64,000 bases of DNA, taken from positions 1 to 64,000 of the forward strand of contig NZ_FQTY01000014.1 in assembly GCF_900128955.1 (NCBI RefSeq). The letters run 5' to 3'. Source of the DNA: Tissierella praeacuta DSM 18095 (GTDB lineage: Bacteria > Bacillota > Clostridia > Tissierellales > Tissierellaceae). A program made the position numbers and the translations under genes. Every line of letters begins with the position of its first letter. Position 1 is the stretch's first letter. This document shows, one piece after another, positions 52,924 through 62,766 of the stretch. Under the pieces are notes generated by a model that was not told where the DNA came from, ran no database searches, and worked only from the letters and a program-made list of their open reading frames with translations.

Positions 52924-53340
52924 TTATTTTAAGCTAAATACACCAAGAGTTTTAATAGTATTATATTCCTTTTTTAATATTTCATCCATATTCAAGTCTA
53001 GAGAATTACATAGAGCAGCTAGATAAAAGAGATAGGAGCCTATTTCCTCATTAAGAACTTCTTTACAGCCATCACAAATATTACCTTCAACATGAGTCTT
53101 AGTAGAATCTAGCATTTCTTCAAAAGTTTCTTTGCTGTAGTCTTGTTTAGTGGCGTTAATAGAAATACATCCACAAGAAGTTACAGATTTTGCAACAGCT
53201 CTATTAATTCGAGCGTTATACTCATCTAATTTTGTCATCATATCTAATATACTTTTATGCCTAATAAGAACCTTAGAAACTTGTTCTTGAAAATTTTCAC
53301 ATGTTGAATTCATATCTGAATTTATAATATTGTCATTCAT
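52924..53340 (-). CDS. MazG-like small helical protein
   Basis: A 138-residue protein on the minus strand between radA and carD. It is helical, with CENFQEQVSKVLIRHKSILD, AKSVTSCGCISINATK and ICDGCKEVLNEEIGSYLFYL as marked segments and the ending LGVFSLK. The helix pattern with E-E-x-G-x-x-x-x-x-L near residue 110 recalls MazG-like nucleotide pyrophosphohydrolases, but the full catalytic EExxE/ExxD set is not clear. Similar proteins sit near radA in some Clostridia, from memory. ATG 53340 follows GGGAGTGGAG. Confidence 0.6.
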   Translation of the reverse strand: MNDNIINSDMNSTCENFQEQVSKVLIRHKSILDMMTKLDEYNARINRAVAKSVTSCGCISINATKQDYSKETFEEMLDSTKTHVEGNICDGCKEVLNEEIGSYLFYLAALCNSLDLNMDEILKKEYNTIKTLGVFSLK

Positions 53341-53488
53341 ATTCTCCACTCCCGTCAAAAGATTATTTGCTATAGTTCAATTATACTTATGAAGACAAGC
53401 AGTTGTCAAATATTTCTATTAATTATTCATAAAGATTTATTTGACTAATATTTGTATAGAGATTTTTTGAAATACAATTAAAAGGGGA

Positions 53489-53518
53489 TTGACAATTGAA
53501 ATGTGTCTATGATAAAAT
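53489..53518 (+). promoter_or_regulatory. promoter of carD
   Basis: TTGACA at 53489-53494, then TAAAAT at 53513-53518 with an 18-base spacer. Confidence 0.7.
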
Positions 53519-53583
53519 ATAAACTTTACAATTCCAGCATTTTAATGTATAATAAAATAGAAAGGTAGATAGGAGGTATTCAG

Positions 53584-54090
53584 ATGTTCAATATTGGAGA
53601 TAAGGTAGTATATCCTATGCATGGTGCTGGAGTTATTGAAGGCATAGAAGAAAAAGAAATTTTAGGAGAAAAAAGAAAATATTTTATTATGAGAATGCCT
53701 ATTGGAGATATGAAGGTGATGGTTCCTGTAGATAATATTGAGGAAGTAGGTGTGAGAGAAATAATAAATACATCTGATTTAGATAAAGTGATCTCAATAT
53801 TAAAGGGTAATAAAACTGCCATGCCACAAAATTGGAATAGAAGATATAGAATAAATATGGATAAGATAAAGTCTGGAGATATATTTGAAATTGCAGCTGT
53901 TGTTCGAAATCTTTTAATGATGGATATGGAAAAGGGATTATCTACAGGAGAAAGGAAAATGTTAGGTTCAGCAAAGCAGATGTTATTATCTGAAATGGTT
54001 TTAGTTGCTGATTCAGATATTGATAAAGTTGAGGAATTAGTATTAGAAGCAATAAAATGTGAAGAAGAAATAGATACTGAAGAAATTTAA
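53584..54090 (+). CDS. carD: CarD/CdnL-family transcription factor
   Basis: A 168-residue RNA polymerase-binding factor. The N-terminal RID Tudor-like domain (FNIGDKVVYPMHGAGVIEGI and YFIMRMPIGDMKVMVPVDNI) binds the beta lobe. The helical C-terminal domain has MPQNWNRRYRINMDKIKSGD, with the conserved Trp that stabilises open promoter complexes in mycobacteria. ATG after AGGAGG. Clostridial genomes often have carD at this place between radA and yacL. Confidence 0.93.
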   Translation: MFNIGDKVVYPMHGAGVIEGIEEKEILGEKRKYFIMRMPIGDMKVMVPVDNIEEVGVREIINTSDLDKVISILKGNKTAMPQNWNRRYRINMDKIKSGDIFEIAAVVRNLLMMDMEKGLSTGERKMLGSAKQMLLSEMVLVADSDIDKVEELVLEAIKCEEEIDTEEI

Positions 54091-54164
54091 TATGTTAAAT
54101 CTGGATATAGGGTTTATTTTTATAAAAAAGTGGTAATAATTATATTAAACTAGGAGGTGAATTG

Positions 54165-55259
54165 ATGATTGATAAAATTTTAAAAGGAGTCATTGGATTA
54201 ATAGGGGCATTGATGGGATATAGTATTTTAACTCTATTTATCAATCTAGAGATTATTCAAATGTCTAGAGGAGGATGGCTTAATTTAATATTGCATTTAG
54301 GTACTTCAATTTTATTTGGAATTATATTTTTTACTTTATCATCAAGAATAATTGAGAGAGGTAGAAGATTAGTAAAGTTAATTGAGAATGAATTGGAAAA
54401 ATTCTCCGTATATGATATTGCTATATCTTCTGTTGGACTTATTGTAGGATTACTAATAGCATTTTTATTATCCCAGCCACTTAACAGCTCTGGTATACCC
54501 TATGTTGGAGTTATAGCATCAATTATGCTTTATAGCATATTTGGATATTTAGGATTGACTATTCCCCATAGAAAAAGGGACGATATATCTTCGACTTTAG
54601 GTAATATAAGGAAAAGTCCCAAAGATAGAATGAAATCACAAAATCGCTCATGTCCAAAAATATTAGATACATCTGTTATAATTGATGGTAGAATAGCTGA
54701 TATTTGTAAGACTGGATTTATTGAAGGACCTCTTATTATTCCAGAGTTTGTATTGGAAGAGTTACAACATATAGCAGATTCCTCAGATTCTTTAAAAAGA
54801 AATAGAGGAAGAAGAGGACTGGACATATTGAATAAAATACAGAAAGAATTAGATATTGAAGTAATTATAAATGATAAAAAATTTGATGATGTTCAAGAAG
54901 TTGATTCAAAGCTACTAAAATTAACTCAGTTACTTAAAGGGAAAATAATAACTAATGATTATAATTTAAATAAAGTTGCAGAAGTTCAAGGTATATATGT
55001 ACTAAACATAAATGAACTTGCTAATGCAGTAAAACCAGTAGTGCTTCCAGGTGAAGAAATGTTGGTACAGGTAGTAAGAGACGGAAAAGAGTTAAATCAA
55101 GGTCTTGCATATTTAGATGATGGTACCATGATTGTTGTAGAAAGTGGAAGAAAGTTTATTGGGGAGACTATAGATGTAGTAGTAACGTCAGTTCTTCAAA
55201 CATCTGCTGGAAGGATGATATTTGCTAAACCAAAATCAATGGTGGATAAAGCAGTTTAA
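54165..55259 (+). CDS. yacL: PIN-TRAM membrane protein YacL
   Basis: A 364-residue protein with four N-terminal membrane helices (to about residue 128), a PIN nuclease domain (KILDTSVIIDGRIADICKTG, then FVLEELQHIADSSDSLKRNR and ITNDYNLNKVA with the acidic residues) and a C-terminal TRAM RNA-binding domain (VQVVRDGKELNQGLAYLDDG, TVVESGRKFIG-like). The PIN acids D, E and D are present, so it is probably an active RNase. ATG 54165 after TAGGAGGTGA. Conserved neighbour of ispD. Confidence 0.94.
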   Translation: MIDKILKGVIGLIGALMGYSILTLFINLEIIQMSRGGWLNLILHLGTSILFGIIFFTLSSRIIERGRRLVKLIENELEKFSVYDIAISSVGLIVGLLIAFLLSQPLNSSGIPYVGVIASIMLYSIFGYLGLTIPHRKRDDISSTLGNIRKSPKDRMKSQNRSCPKILDTSVIIDGRIADICKTGFIEGPLIIPEFVLEELQHIADSSDSLKRNRGRRGLDILNKIQKELDIEVIINDKKFDDVQEVDSKLLKLTQLLKGKIITNDYNLNKVAEVQGIYVLNINELANAVKPVVLPGEEMLVQVVRDGKELNQGLAYLDDGTMIVVESGRKFIGETIDVVVTSVLQTSAGRMIFAKPKSMVDKAV

Positions 55260-55281
55260 GACCCAGATGGGTCTTTTTTCT
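55257..55281 (+). terminator. terminator after yacL
   Basis: AAGACCCA-GA-TGGGTCTTTTTTC, a short GC stem and six Ts. Confidence 0.85.
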
Positions 55282-55350
55282 TTTTGGATATAATAAATAT
55301 AGTTTATTGTTTTAATATACTGTGCTATAATATTTTAAGAGGTGAATAGG

Positions 55351-56091
55351 ATGTATGAGAACTACTATGTATCTGTTATTATTGCTGCAGCAGGAATGAG
55401 CAATAGAATGGGAAGCAAAATTAATAAACAATTTATAGCTGTAGGTGGAAAGCCTATACTTGCTCATACAATAGAGAAATTTGAGAGATGCAGATACATT
55501 GATGAGATAATCTTAGTAGCTAAAGAGGAAGAAATTGAGTATTGTAGAAAAGAGATCGTTAAAAAATATAAATTTAATAAAGTAGCTAATATAATTAGAG
55601 GTGGAAAGGAACGACAGGATTCTATATATAATGGAATACTGGCATTGAGTGAAAAAACTGATATAGTTTTAACCCATGATGGGGCTAGACCTTTTGTAAA
55701 AATAGAAAATATTGAAGATGGAATAAAAGGAACAATTGCTCACGGAGCTTGTGTAATAGGAGTTCCTGTAACAGATACAATTAAAGTAGTAGGGGAAAAT
55801 AAAACTATAGATAATACACCACAGAGGGCTTTGCTTTGGGCTGCTCAGACACCACAATGTTTCTTTAAACATATACTTATTAAAGGATATGAAAAGGCAA
55901 TAGATAATGGATTTGTTGGAACAGATGATAGTTCTATAGTTGAGAGAATAGGTTATGATGTTAAGATGATTATGGGTTCTTACGAAAATATTAAAATTAC
56001 TACTCCTGAGGATATAATCCTTGCTGAATCTTTGTTTAAAGATAAGGGAATGATTTTTAGGAGGAGAGAGTTTGTTTTTCAAAGTAGATAA
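55351..56091 (+). CDS. ispD: 2-C-methyl-D-erythritol 4-phosphate cytidylyltransferase
   Basis: A 246-residue MEP-pathway enzyme that makes CDP-ME. The glycine-rich CTP loop VIIAAAGMSNRMGSKINKQF (about 10-29), VLTHDGARPFV, GVPVTDTIKVV, WAAQTPQCF and GTDDSSIVE are standard. ATG 55351 with GAGGTGA 6 bases before. Followed 17 bases later by ispF, which acts two steps later in the same pathway. Confidence 0.95.
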   Translation: MYENYYVSVIIAAAGMSNRMGSKINKQFIAVGGKPILAHTIEKFERCRYIDEIILVAKEEEIEYCRKEIVKKYKFNKVANIIRGGKERQDSIYNGILALSEKTDIVLTHDGARPFVKIENIEDGIKGTIAHGACVIGVPVTDTIKVVGENKTIDNTPQRALLWAAQTPQCFFKHILIKGYEKAIDNGFVGTDDSSIVERIGYDVKMIMGSYENIKITTPEDIILAESLFKDKGMIFRRREFVFQSR

Positions 56092-56108
56092 TATAGATAG
56101 GTGATAAT

Positions 56109-56579
56109 ATGAGAATAGGATTTGGTTATGATGTTCATCAACTTGTAGAGGAAAGAAAATTGATTATAGGCGGAGTAGAAATCCCTTTTGAAAAAGGATT
56201 GTTAGGTCATTCAGATGCAGATGTTCTTATTCATGCAATAATGGATAGTATATTAGGGGCATTGGCTTTAGGTGACATTGGAAAACATTTTCCAGATACA
56301 GACAATAAGTATAAGGATATTTCTAGTGTTTATCTTTTATCTCAAGTATTTAAATTAATGAACGATAAAGGTTATAATATAGGCAATATTGATGCTACAA
56401 TTGTTGCTCAAAAACCTAAATTAGCTCCTTATATAGAGTGCATGAAGATTAAACTTGGAGAAACCTTACATACATCTATAGATAATATAAATATAAAAGC
56501 TACAACAACAGAGTGGTTAGGTTTTGAAGGGAGAGAAGAGGGAATTTCAGCATATAGTGTATGTTTACTTCAAAAATAA
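56109..56579 (+). CDS. ispF: 2-C-methyl-D-erythritol 2,4-cyclodiphosphate synthase
   Basis: A 156-residue trimeric zinc enzyme. [12 protein letters not shown] (zinc ligands D8 and H10), the [20 protein letters not shown] block with the third ligand His, [13 protein letters not shown], and the ending [20 protein letters not shown] are all conserved. ATG after AGGTGATA. It closes the ispD-ispF pair; the promoter of the proS leader begins six bases after its stop. Confidence 0.96.
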   Translation: MRIGFGYDVHQLVEERKLIIGGVEIPFEKGLLGHSDADVLIHAIMDSILGALALGDIGKHFPDTDNKYKDISSVYLLSQVFKLMNDKGYNIGNIDATIVAQKPKLAPYIECMKIKLGETLHTSIDNINIKATTTEWLGFEGREEGISAYSVCLLQK

Positions 56580-56584
56580 AATAA

Positions 56585-56613
56585 TTGACATAATATAATA
56601 CTATTAGTATAAT
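56585..56613 (+). promoter_or_regulatory. sigma-A promoter of the proS T-box leader
   Basis: Consensus TTGACA at 56585-56590, 17-base spacer, TATAAT at 56608-56613. Confidence 0.9.
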
Positions 56614-56619
56614 GTGGAT

Positions 56620-56856
56620 ATATTATATAGACTAAGATAGGAAATAGTAAATATTATAGGTCTTAGAGAGGAAGTCATATGGTGAAAGACTTCTGTCCTC
56701 CCTAATATTGAACCTGTCCTGGAGTTTTTAAGCCATAAAGCTTAAACGGTGGTGCGTTATAACTATTGAGAGAACCTTTATTAGGTTTATTAGAGTGGTA
56801 CCGCGGAATTCAACCTTTCGTCTCTAGAGCAAGAGATGAAAGGTTTATTATTTTTG
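56620..56856 (+). promoter_or_regulatory. T-box leader (proline) with terminator
   Basis: T-box AGTGGTACCGCGG lies at 56794-56806. A terminator follows: AACCTTTCGTCTCT with AGAGATGAAAGGTT and a T-rich tail. Stem I lies upstream, and CCT at 56713-56715 in ATTGAACCTGTCC is a candidate proline specifier. It fits the downstream proS. The 336-base gap holds nothing else. Confidence 0.93.
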
Positions 56857-56915
56857 TAATCTTAAATAGTTGAGGTAAGATAAATTATAATTTTAAAATA
56901 AGGAGAGTGATTTTT

Positions 56916-58640
56916 ATGAGGATGTCAAAACTTTATATACCTACTTTAAGAGAGATGCCAGCAGAAGCGGAGATAGCAAGTCATAAATTACTTTTAAGAT
57001 CAGGTATGATGAGAAAATTAGTTAGTGGAGTATATTCTTACCTTCCAATGGGATATAGGGTAATAAGGAAGGTTGAGCAAATAGTTAGAGAAGAAATGGA
57101 TAGGGCAGGTTCACAGGAGTTATTGATGTCTGCCATTCAACCAAAAGAAATATGGGAAGCAACAGGAAGATGGGAAAACTTTGGACCAGAAATGTTTAGA
57201 TTAAAGGACAGAAATGATAGAGAATTCTGTCTTGGACCTACACATGAAGAGTATTTCACCAATTTAATAAAGGACGAGGTAAAATCTTATAAACAACTTC
57301 CGCTAAATCTTTATCAAATTCAAACTAAATATAGAGATGAGAAAAGACCAAGATTTGGATTAATGAGATGTAGAGAGTTTATAATGAAGGATGCATATAG
57401 TTTTGATGCAGATGAAGAGAGTATGAAAAAAGCTTATGAAATAATGTGGGAAGCATATGATAAGGTATTTACCAGGTTAAAATTAAAATATAAAGTAGTT
57501 CAAGGTGATACTGGAGCTATGGGAGGTAAGATATCCCATGAATTTATGGCAATGTCCGAGGTAGGTGAAAGCCTTGTAGCGTATTGCGACCACTGTGATT
57601 ATGCTGCTACTGATGAAAAGGCAGAGGTAATATATAAAGTTAGGGAAAACTTGTCTGAAGAATTAGAGCTAGAAAAAGTCCATACTCCAAATATAACCAC
57701 TATAGAAGCATTGGTAGAGTTTTTTAATGTAGAACATAGTAATTTTGCAAAGGCATTAGTTTTTAATGTATCAGGGAAACCAGTAGTTGCTATAATTCCT
57801 GGAGATAGGGAACTAAATGAAACGAAGTTCTGCAATTATTTAGGCGTTGGTGAACATGAAGTAGAGATGGCAGATGAAAATATGATATTAGATATAACAG
57901 GTGCTAATAAAGGCTTTACTGGACCTATTGGCTTGAAAAAAGGAGTTAGACTTTTAATTGATTCTAGAATTACTAAAATGAAAAACTTAGTAGTAGGAGG
58001 AAATGAAACAGATTATCACTTGAAGAATGTGAACTATGGTAGAGATTTTACTGGAGAAGTAGTAGATGATTTACTTTTAGTAAGAGAAGGAGATATCTGT
58101 CCAAAATGTGGTAAGTCATTAAAGATGGATAGAGGAATTGAAGTAGGGAATATATTCCAATTGGGAACAAAGTATTCTGATTCTTTAGGGGCTAATTTCC
58201 TAGATGAGAATGGTAAAGAAAAACCATTTATAATGGGATGTTATGGTATAGGTATTTCTAGATCTGTAGCAGCAGTTGTTGAGCAATATCATGATGAGGA
58301 TGGAATTATATGGCCTTTAGTTGTAGCACCTTATCATATAATTATAACTGTTGTAAATATAAAAAATGAAGAACAAATAGACTTAGGAGAAAGTTTGTAT
58401 AAAGAATTAAACTCAATGGGATTGGAAGTTGTTTTAGATGATAGAAATGAAAGAGCAGGGGTTAAATTTAAAGATAGAGATTTAATAGGAATTCCAATTA
58501 GAATAACTATAGGGAAAAAGGCAGGAGAATCAATTGTGGAATACTCCATAAGAGGAAAAGATGAAAAATTGGAGATTGGTGTAGATGAATTAACATCTTT
58601 AATAAAAGATGAATTTAATAAAGCGGGATTAAAAATATAA
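56916..58640 (+). CDS. proS: proline--tRNA ligase
   Basis: A 574-residue class II synthetase of the long bacterial (ProS1) type. Motif 2 is [20 protein letters not shown]-like (about 130-150), with [12 protein letters not shown] following. The YbaK-like editing insert lies between (about 225-390, with [20 protein letters not shown]), and motif 3 appears as [20 protein letters not shown] 56916 is 6 bases after AAGGAGAGTGA. It is placed between ispF and gltX, unlike the B. subtilis order. Confidence 0.95.
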   Translation: MRMSKLYIPTLREMPAEAEIASHKLLLRSGMMRKLVSGVYSYLPMGYRVIRKVEQIVREEMDRAGSQELLMSAIQPKEIWEATGRWENFGPEMFRLKDRNDREFCLGPTHEEYFTNLIKDEVKSYKQLPLNLYQIQTKYRDEKRPRFGLMRCREFIMKDAYSFDADEESMKKAYEIMWEAYDKVFTRLKLKYKVVQGDTGAMGGKISHEFMAMSEVGESLVAYCDHCDYAATDEKAEVIYKVRENLSEELELEKVHTPNITTIEALVEFFNVEHSNFAKALVFNVSGKPVVAIIPGDRELNETKFCNYLGVGEHEVEMADENMILDITGANKGFTGPIGLKKGVRLLIDSRITKMKNLVVGGNETDYHLKNVNYGRDFTGEVVDDLLLVREGDICPKCGKSLKMDRGIEVGNIFQLGTKYSDSLGANFLDENGKEKPFIMGCYGIGISRSVAAVVEQYHDEDGIIWPLVVAPYHIIITVVNIKNEEQIDLGESLYKELNSMGLEVVLDDRNERAGVKFKDRDLIGIPIRITIGKKAGESIVEYSIRGKDEKLEIGVDELTSLIKDEFNKAGLKI

Positions 58641-58647
58641 ACACAAT

Positions 58648-58681
58648 GGAAAAGTAAGACTAAAGTCTTACTTTTTTTTAT
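58648..58681 (+). terminator. terminator after proS
   Basis: AAAGTAAGACT pairs with AGTCTTACTTTTTTTT. Confidence 0.9.
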
Positions 58682-58863
58682 AAAAAAAGAAGGAGTTTTT
58701 AAACAAATGTTGAATATATATAATATAGCTAGTTATAAGCTAGATAAAAAGTACCTAATATTATAGTTTATAATTTATAATAATTAATAAATTTTTCTAA
58801 AAAACAATTGAAGCAATGAGGTGATGAAATACTGATATATTATATAATTAATGGAGGGTTGCT

Positions 58864-59031
58864 ATGTTAATAGAATTAGAAACCGAGTTAATTACATTAT
58901 GTGAAGAAATTATAGACATTTTATATGAGTTAAAAGAAAAGGAATTAATAACTGAGGAAGAATTTAATATTCATTCAAAAAAGAAACTTAATTTTATTGA
59001 GAAAACAACAAAAATACTTACAATGCAATAA
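58864..59031 (+). CDS. small SHOCT-like helical protein (55 aa)
   Basis: GGAGGG (58853-58858) lies 5 bases before ATG 58864. The product is short and charged; its middle, IDILYELKEKELITEEEFNI, resembles the SHOCT pattern (x-x-L-x-x-L-K-x-x-G-x-I-T-E-E-E-F). Its own terminator follows, supporting a real transcript. It lies alone between proS and gltX. Function unknown. Confidence 0.55.
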   Translation: MLIELETELITLCEEIIDILYELKEKELITEEEFNIHSKKKLNFIEKTTKILTMQ

Positions 59032-59047
59032 TAATTTTTTTAAGGGA

Positions 59048-59099
59048 AATACTATATTGAAATCTTAATGCTTAAAGATTTTAATATAGTATTTTTTTA
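59048..59099 (+). terminator. terminator after the small SHOCT-like gene
   Basis: ATACTATATTGAAATCTT pairs with AAAGATTTTAATATAGTAT, then TTTTTTT. The next 270 bases to gltX are gene-free apart from its promoter. Confidence 0.9.
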
Positions 59100-59310
59100 T
59101 AGTAATAGAAAATTTCCACCTTAATATTTTAAATATAGAGTTTTGTTCATAAAATCTAAGAGAAAGATTCTTTGATTTCCCTTTAATAGAATTTTTTATT
59201 ATAATCTATAGTGAATAATTTTTGTAAATGTAAACTTAAATCAAGTCTATAAATGTATTAAAAAAGAGTTAAATAATTTATTATTACTATAATAGAAGTC
59301 CTTTTATTTA

Positions 59311-59349
59311 AAGTGAATAGTTTACACTTAAAGATTAGTGAGATATAAT
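59311..59349 (+). promoter_or_regulatory. gltX promoter with overlapping dyad
   Basis: TTTACA at 59321-59326, 17-base spacer, TATAAT at 59344-59349. AAGTGAATAGTTTACACTT (59311-59329) is a dyad covering the -35 box and recalls motifs ahead of cysS and rlmB. Confidence 0.75.
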
Positions 59350-59379
59350 AGAAGGTAATTAATTCAGGAGGTGTACATT

Positions 59380-60864
59380 TTGAGAGAAGTTAGAGTAAGA
59401 TTTGCTCCAAGTCCTACAGGGTATTTACATATAGGGGGACTAAGGACAGCTTTATATAATCATTTATTTGCCAGACATAATAATGGTAAGTTTATTTTAA
59501 GGATAGAAGATACTGACCAGACAAGATTTGTAGAAGGTGCCATAGAAAATTTAATAGAATCCTTGCATTGGGCTGGTGTAGACTATGATGAAGGAGTATT
59601 TGTAGAAGATGGTAAAATTGTACAAAAAGGAAATCATGGTCCATATATTCAATCTGAAAGATTAAATATATATAAAAAATATGTAGATGAACTTATTGAA
59701 AAAGGGTATGCTTATTATTGTTTCTGCTCTAAAGAAAGACTTGAACAAGTCCGTGAAGAACAAAAGATTAAAGGATTGGTTCCTAAATATGATGGATTTT
59801 GTAGAAATATATCCTTAGAAGAAGCAAAGAAAAGAATTGCTAATGGAGAAGAGTATGTAGTTAGATTAAAATTACCTCAAAATTATGATGTGAAATTTCA
59901 TGATTTAGTTAGGGGAGATATAGTAATAAATACTGATGATGTTGATGACCAAGTTTTATTAAAATCTGATGGATATCCAACATATCATATGGCAGTAGTA
60001 GTAGATGATCATTTAATGAATATAACTCATATTGTAAGAGGAGAAGAGTGGTTACCATCTACACCGAAACATATTTACTTATATGAAGTGTTTGGATGGG
60101 AAAAACCTATATATGTTCATCTTCCAACAGTATTAAATAAAGATAGGAAGAAACTAAGCAAGCGTCAAGGAGATGTGTCTGTAGAAGATTTTAGAGATAA
60201 GGGGTATTTGCCAGAGGGATTAATTAACTATTTAGCATTAGTAGGTTGGAGTCCAGAAGACAATCAAGAGATTCTTTCCATGGAAGAGTTAATTGAAAAG
60301 TTTTCTTTTGAAAGGGTTTCAAAAACTGGTGGAATATTTGACAAGGATAAATTAAATTGGGTAAATGGTCATTATATAAGATCCTCATCTGTTGAAAGAA
60401 TTACGGACATGGCTATTCCATATTTAATTGAAGCAGGTTTTATTGATGATGAATTTGTTCAATATAAATATGAATGGTTAAAATTATTAATCCATACAGT
60501 TCAAGAGAGCTTAGATACAATGGCAGAAGTAGTAGAAAAAGTAGAATTTATATTTAAAGAACATATAGAAATAATAGAGGAAGATGCTCTAGAAATAATA
60601 AAGGGAGAGCAAGTAAGTACTGTTCTAGCTGCTATTAAAGAAGAATTAAAAAATATAGAAGAGATAGATGAAGAATATGCTAAAGGATTTATGAAGCTTA
60701 TACAAAAAGCTACAGGAGTTAAAGGTAAAAATTTATTTATGCCAGCTAGAGTTGCTTTAACAGGAACAGCCCATGGACCGGAGTTCGTAAATATATTGAT
60801 TTTATTAGGTAAAGAAAATATATTAAAAAGAATTGATTATGTAATGAAGAACTATATTAATTAA
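59380..60864 (+). CDS. gltX: glutamate--tRNA ligase
   Basis: A 494-residue class I synthetase. HIGH appears as HIGG in [20 protein letters not shown] (about 8-27), followed by [10 protein letters not shown] and the KMSKS equivalent [11 protein letters not shown] (about 255). C-terminal anticodon-binding domains end at the stop. TTG 59380 is 6 bases from AGGAGGTG, whereas GTG 59371 lies inside that site. In organisms lacking glnS it may charge tRNA-Gln too; that cannot be told here. Confidence 0.95.
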   Translation: MREVRVRFAPSPTGYLHIGGLRTALYNHLFARHNNGKFILRIEDTDQTRFVEGAIENLIESLHWAGVDYDEGVFVEDGKIVQKGNHGPYIQSERLNIYKKYVDELIEKGYAYYCFCSKERLEQVREEQKIKGLVPKYDGFCRNISLEEAKKRIANGEEYVVRLKLPQNYDVKFHDLVRGDIVINTDDVDDQVLLKSDGYPTYHMAVVVDDHLMNITHIVRGEEWLPSTPKHIYLYEVFGWEKPIYVHLPTVLNKDRKKLSKRQGDVSVEDFRDKGYLPEGLINYLALVGWSPEDNQEILSMEELIEKFSFERVSKTGGIFDKDKLNWVNGHYIRSSSVERITDMAIPYLIEAGFIDDEFVQYKYEWLKLLIHTVQESLDTMAEVVEKVEFIFKEHIEIIEEDALEIIKGEQVSTVLAAIKEELKNIEEIDEEYAKGFMKLIQKATGVKGKNLFMPARVALTGTAHGPEFVNILILLGKENILKRIDYVMKNYIN

Positions 60865-60889
60865 TATATAAAATCAGTGAATAACTAAG

Positions 60890-60912
60890 GGTGAATAGTT
60901 GTTCACTATAAT
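60890..60912 (+). promoter_or_regulatory. dyad and -10 box ahead of cysS
   Basis: GTGAATAGTTGTTCAC at 60891-60906 is a dyad (GTGAA...TTCAC) that abuts TATAAT at 60907-60912. No good -35 is seen. The position suggests an operator. Confidence 0.5.
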
Positions 60913-60926
60913 AAAAGGAGGGACAT

Positions 60927-62324
60927 ATGGAACTTTATAATACTTTAACAAGAAAAAAAGAAAAATTTGTACCCATAGTAGATGGACAGGTAAGTATGTA
61001 TACTTGTGGACCTACGGTCTATAACTATATACATGTTGGAAATGCTAGACCAATGGTAGTATTTGATACATTGAGAAGATTTTTTATATATAAGGGATAC
61101 AATGTTAAGTACATTGTAAACTTTACAGATATTGATGATAAAATTATAAATAAAGCTAATGAAGAAAATACTACATTTAAAGATATTGCAGATAGATATA
61201 TAGAGGCTTTTTTAGAAGATGCCAAGGGATTAAATATATATGAAGAGAAAACAATTCATCCTAAAGCAACAGAGTTTATTGAGCAAATGATTCAGTTCAT
61301 AGAAGCTTTAATAGAAAAGGGTGCAGCTTATAATGTAGATGGTAATGTTTATTTCAATATAGAGAGTGCAAAAGATTATGGTAAACTATCCAAGAAAAAT
61401 ATTGAAGATTTAATTAGTGGTGCTAGGGTTGGGGTTAGTGAAGAAAAAAACAATCCTATGGATTTTGCATTATGGAAGAAAGCAAAAGAAGGAGAACCTT
61501 CATGGGATAGTCCTTGGGGTAAAGGACGACCAGGATGGCATATTGAATGCTCTGTTATGTCTAGAACCTTACTAGGAGATACTATAGATATACATGCAGG
61601 GGGAGAAGACCTTCAGTTTCCCCATCATGAAAATGAAATTGCACAATCAGAAACCTTGACAGAGAAACCTTTTGCAAATTATTGGATGCATAATGCTATG
61701 TTAAATGTAGATAATCAAAAAATGTCTAAATCCTTAGGTAATTTTTTTACGGTGAAAGATATTGCAAAAGAATTTGATTTAGAAGTTCTTAGATTCTTTT
61801 TATTGTCTGCACATTATAGATCTCCTATAAACTTTACTAGAGAAGTAATGAAACAGATAGAAAATGGTTTAGAAAGATTATATAATGGAAAGAAAAACTT
61901 AGAATATTTGCTTGAAAAAACAGAAGACAGAAAATTAAGTGAGGAAGAAAAAGAGATACTATCTATTGTTGAGAAATATAAAAATGAATTTATCGAAAGT
62001 ATGGAAGATGATTTAAACACAGCAGATGCTATAGCGTCGTTATTTGAAATTGTCAAGTTTTCTAATTCAAATTTAAATGAAAGAGCATCTAGAGAATTAG
62101 TTGAAAATGTTTATAATATTTTATTAGAATTAGCCAACGTACTTGGCATATTGCATAAAAAAGAAGAAATTTTAGAAGAAGAAATTCTAGAACTTATAGA
62201 AAAAAGAACAGTAGCAAGGAAAAATAAAGACTTTAAACTAGCTGATGAAATTAGAGATGCATTAAAAGAAAAAGGAATAATTTTAGAAGATACCCAAGAA
62301 GGGGTGAAATGGAAACGTATATAG
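60927..62324 (+). CDS. cysS: cysteine--tRNA ligase
   Basis: A 465-residue class I synthetase. The TCGPTVYNYIHVGNARP stretch holds a zinc Cys and HVGN as HIGH equivalent, NFTDIDDKII follows, the further zinc ligands are in WHIECSVMS and HHENEIAQSE, and KMSKSLGNF is near 265. ATG follows AAGGAGGG. cysE, present in B. subtilis between gltX and cysS, is absent. mrnC starts 4 bases after the stop. Confidence 0.96.
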   Translation: MELYNTLTRKKEKFVPIVDGQVSMYTCGPTVYNYIHVGNARPMVVFDTLRRFFIYKGYNVKYIVNFTDIDDKIINKANEENTTFKDIADRYIEAFLEDAKGLNIYEEKTIHPKATEFIEQMIQFIEALIEKGAAYNVDGNVYFNIESAKDYGKLSKKNIEDLISGARVGVSEEKNNPMDFALWKKAKEGEPSWDSPWGKGRPGWHIECSVMSRTLLGDTIDIHAGGEDLQFPHHENEIAQSETLTEKPFANYWMHNAMLNVDNQKMSKSLGNFFTVKDIAKEFDLEVLRFFLLSAHYRSPINFTREVMKQIENGLERLYNGKKNLEYLLEKTEDRKLSEEEKEILSIVEKYKNEFIESMEDDLNTADAIASLFEIVKFSNSNLNERASRELVENVYNILLELANVLGILHKKEEILEEEILELIEKRTVARKNKDFKLADEIRDALKEKGIILEDTQEGVKWKRI

Positions 62325-62327
62325 ATT

Positions 62328-62753
62328 ATGGGAGAAAATAATTTATTTAGAAAGATGAATACAGAATTAAATGCAGAGGATATAACTATGTTATCTCCTC
62401 TGCAACTTGCATACATAGGTGATGCAGTATATGAATTATTTGTTCGCACTTATTTGCTTGAAAAAAAGCTATCGGTTAAAGAGCTTCATAAATCAACTAT
62501 TAAATATGTAAGAGCGGAGGCCCAAGCTAATATAGTGCATATTTTGGATGATGTACTTACTGAAGAAGAGCAAATAATAGTTAAAAAAGGTAGAAATGCT
62601 AAGACTAATACTATGCCTAAAAATGCCAATATGATAGATTATAAATATGCTACTGGATTTGAAGCTTTAATTGGTTATCTCTATTTAATGGGCAAGGATA
62701 GTAGAATAGAAGAATTATTTGAATTAGTATCTAATATAGAAATCAATAAGTAA
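62328..62753 (+). CDS. mrnC: Mini-ribonuclease 3
   Basis: A 141-residue RNase III-like nuclease without a dsRNA-binding domain, involved in 23S maturation in B. subtilis. The signature [18 protein letters not shown] carries the catalytic Asp, followed by [20 protein letters not shown] and the late Glu in [12 protein letters not shown]. The start ATG 62328 is close to the cysS stop; ATG 62355 is a possible alternative. Tightly coupled to cysS. Confidence 0.93.
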   Translation: MGENNLFRKMNTELNAEDITMLSPLQLAYIGDAVYELFVRTYLLEKKLSVKELHKSTIKYVRAEAQANIVHILDDVLTEEEQIIVKKGRNAKTNTMPKNANMIDYKYATGFEALIGYLYLMGKDSRIEELFELVSNIEINK

Positions 62754-62766
62754 GGGAGGGATTGGA

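Noticed and set aside
52924-53340. Confident call of a MazG pyrophosphohydrolase
   Set aside because: The helix pattern is suggestive, but the full set of catalytic acidic residues could not be identified.
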